Under the pieces are notes generated by a model. That model searched no databases and was not told the origin of the DNA. It worked only from the letters and a program-made list of their open reading frames with translations. Positions 61,651-64,000 of a stretch of DNA of 64,000 nucleotides are shown here, piece by piece (positions within the stretch are counted from its first letter, which is position 1; each line of letters begins with the position of its first letter). The position numbers and the translations under genes were made by a program. The stretch is from Chionis minor (lineage: Eukaryota > Chordata > Aves > Charadriiformes > Chionididae), in the NCBI GenBank assembly GCA_013398295.1, contig VZSF01008218.1, forward strand, positions 176,285-240,284. The letters run 5' to 3'.

Positions 61651-63890
61651 CAGAGACAAAGCTGAAGCTCTTATTTAGCAATTAAATAGCGTCATTGTCA
61701 GTATAACAGTTTCATTAATATCACCAAAGAGTGGGCTAACTTCTGGCGGCTCAAACTCCACCTAGTCAGAAGGATTTAAAAAACCTGGTCTTGATTTTTT
61801 CTCTCTCTTTTTNCTTCAAAGGAGTTTTATTTCTAGTATTTATATAGTGACTTGCGGAAGACCTTTGGGTATGCCATAGCCTTACTAGCATGTAAGTGTG
61901 TACAGTGTAGCATGGCAGAGAGAATGCACACAAAGATACTAGTAGAAAATAACTACGTGGATTCCATCATGACATCAAACTACAATGAATCTAGTAAAAA
62001 CTCCATTGTAGATCTTATTAGATTTTAGATACATCGTGGCTTATGTTCATGAGAATAGAAGAGGATTTCATAACAATGCTGTATGAGGCGGCTGTTTTAT
62101 TAGAAGGATGAAAAATTTTAAAGTGTATATTTATTTGTGTGGGCTTGCAGCATTATTTTAATGTCCAAAACTAGCGTGTTTTTTTTCCAGAGATATCTGA
62201 TGGTGCTTACTTATGCTATGTTTTAATTGTGTGCCCTTTCGTCTCCTTGCACGTTGTGAAAATATAGTATTGCTAATCTAGGCTGAGACATTTTTTCTGT
62301 ATATAACTTGCCATACTTAATGTGGATGAACCAATGCAAAAGAAAGCTGTTGTAATTGTGTGTTCCTCTCCTGATGAGATTTCAGTTCCGGAAGTGTATC
62401 AAAGTCAGAATCCCAAATGCTTAAATTCACTGCCTCTCACTTTGTGTACTGTTTCGTCCTATAACTATAAAAAGAAGATTCCATTTTCTTTTGATTACGC
62501 TTGGGTTTTTAACCTCTAATTGACTTTGGGGGAAGTTTTTAGGGATATGTACAAAATTAATAGAAACAAAGAAAAAAGTGAAAAGATTTATTTTCTAGTG
62601 CAAGTCTATATCACTGATATGTACGTGAATTTATATTTTACATGCAAACATGGTGAACTTGTAACTCAGATTGGTTGCTCTGGTACTGTCTGAATAGAAT
62701 GCATTTCTCTTGGTCCGTCGAGGGAGTTGGCTGCTGCTCTTCATCAGTTCACACAAACTGCCAAAGCCAATGTCTGCCTTGCCCTCCTTAGGTCTAATGC
62801 ACTTTCTCTATAAGCTCTGGGGATTACACCAAGCTTTTATAACTGGCAGCATGGCATAGCAAGGGAGGAAGGCAAGGGGAGGAAAAAAGATGTTAAAGCT
62901 TCCTACTAGGACACCAGGACCATTGCTCATCATCAGAGCTGTCCTTGGGAAACGGTGATCCTTCTAGCAGCCCTTGGGAAGTCATACTTTGCCGTTAAAT
63001 GGAAAAAAACCACCATGCTCTGATGGATGTTCAAGATTACAGTATTTTTTATTCTCAATCTTTACAGTTTCAAATAAACGTCTCCCTCTTTTCCTGCTGT
63101 CTTACTGCTCCCAAAGAGTGCATTCACATTAGTGAAGAGGTTCTTATGAATGCTCACAGATTTGCTAAATACCTACCTGTGTTACGTCTTTTTCTGCTGT
63201 CATGAGAAGTCAAGATTTTATTTACATCTCATTCCTCTGAAACCCCGATCTCCTTCATGCTCTCCAATTCCTGAATTTTAGAATTTGGGTGGGTTTTTCC
63301 ACAGTACTTATTTACCTCTGAATAAGCTCTTTTGTCTTGTCTTGCTGTTTTTTGTTTGTTTTTCTTTTTTTTTTGTTTAAAGTTTCAGTCCTGCTTATAA
63401 GCTGCAATTGACGCTTCTGCTCTTGCTTCATGACTAAAGCCTTCTCGAAAAAAGTAACATACCTCTATGATACTTTCCTCAGAGAGACCAATTGCTCCAG
63501 CTTCTTCTACACACCCACAATTTTTTTTTTTTTTTAGCCCATCCTCTTCCTCTGACATTTCTCTACCTAGAATTTACTGATTACTCAAGGAAAAAATTGT
63601 CAAGGTGTAGACATATGAATACCTTAGGTTAATTTTCAGGTCTCACATATATTTTTGAGGGACTAGACTAAAATCATAGAGGGGTATAGGCTGTGTGCTA
63701 TAGTTATTTATTAATTTTTATGTGCCTCCTTCCTAGGCTGGTTTTGAGAACCTTAAGTGAGATCTCTAAATTCTGTATTGAGTGCATGGGAAATGTTAGG
63801 AATCTCATTGTGGCCCCTGTAGCAGATACCCCACTGAAGGGGAACACAAGGGTATAGGTAATGCAGAAGAGAGGTGTGTCTGGCTTACAT
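61651..63890. other. Non-coding stretch, no gene recognised
   Basis: No gene is recognised. There is a single N at 61813 in a T/C-rich tract, and a T run at 63521-63535. Confidence 0.4.
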
Positions 63891-63959
63891 GGAGATATGC
63901 ATCTCCATAAGGAATGTGCGTATCGTCCTCAAGATACGTGTATCTCCATAATGAATGTG
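63891..63959. repeat. Small hairpins with an imperfect direct repeat
   Basis: GGAGAT/ATCTCC arms (63891-63906) and CGTATC/GATACG arms lie between two near-identical copies, CATCTCCATAAGGAATGTG (63900-63918) and TATCTCCATAATGAATGTG (63941-63959). This looks like a local duplication. Confidence 0.6.
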
Positions 63960-64000
63960 GAGTCGTAAATCCTTTCTGGCTTGTACAGGAAGAGCATGCC

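Noticed and set aside
1..64000. CRISPR arrays, bacterial operons, tRNA, rRNA, or well-known microRNA hairpins
   Set aside because: None was found by eye on either strand. The sequence is vertebrate, and no known small-RNA sequence was recognised.

Overview
This window looks like avian genomic DNA. The strongest evidence is several CR1 (chicken repeat 1) non-LTR retrotransposon copies. Two of them keep the typical CR1 3' tail, read on the minus strand as repeated tcatagaat units next to 'cacttgggttggaagagacc'. The base composition, long homopolymer tracts, sparse interspersed repeats and assembly gaps (Ns at 34652-34669, 49336-49460, 52456 and 61813) fit a draft bird assembly. I recognise no host protein-coding exon, tRNA, rRNA, known small RNA or CRISPR array. 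Almost all short open reading frames look like chance frames in non-coding DNA.

Layout. Bases 1-7.6 kb are non-coding, with a 43-T pyrimidine tract and G/T-rich tracts. Bases 7.65-10.95 kb are relatively CpG-rich non-coding DNA with an enhancer-like block, a 13-bp perfect inverted repeat (8741-8769) and a small CpG cluster (10785-10945). Bases 11-20.7 kb are mostly featureless, apart from a decayed palindromic repeat (16651-16724). From 20.7 to 31.7 kb there are several blocks dense in homeodomain/POU/TALE-type motifs; they resemble the conserved enhancers of a developmental-gene desert, but conservation cannot be seen from one sequence. Bases 33.9-34.5 kb carry two more copies of the palindromic repeat family.

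The transposon-rich part is 36.7-44.6 kb. It holds a dead + strand CR1 (36755-37658), a MIR-like SINE relic (39981-40065), a short CR1 3' end (40881-40975) and a 2.1-kb 5'-truncated minus-strand CR1 (42492-44580). The last keeps a 434-codon open frame covering most of the reverse transcriptase, including FADD, before frameshifts break it. A CpG island lies at 46180-46870, with a consensus TATA box about 300 bp downstream (47189). At 48303-48434 there is a tandem set of palindromes built on ATACATCATC/GATGATGTAT. At 53650-54035 there is a degenerate array of TTAAT/ATTAA motifs. The remainder to 64 kb is AT-rich non-coding DNA with one more CR1 relic (61555-61650).

No genes here work together as a pathway. 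The likely biology is regulatory DNA plus retrotransposon fossils. The least explained structures are the palindrome array at 48.3 kb, the dyads at 8.74 and 30.58 kb, and the TTAAT array at 53.7 kb.
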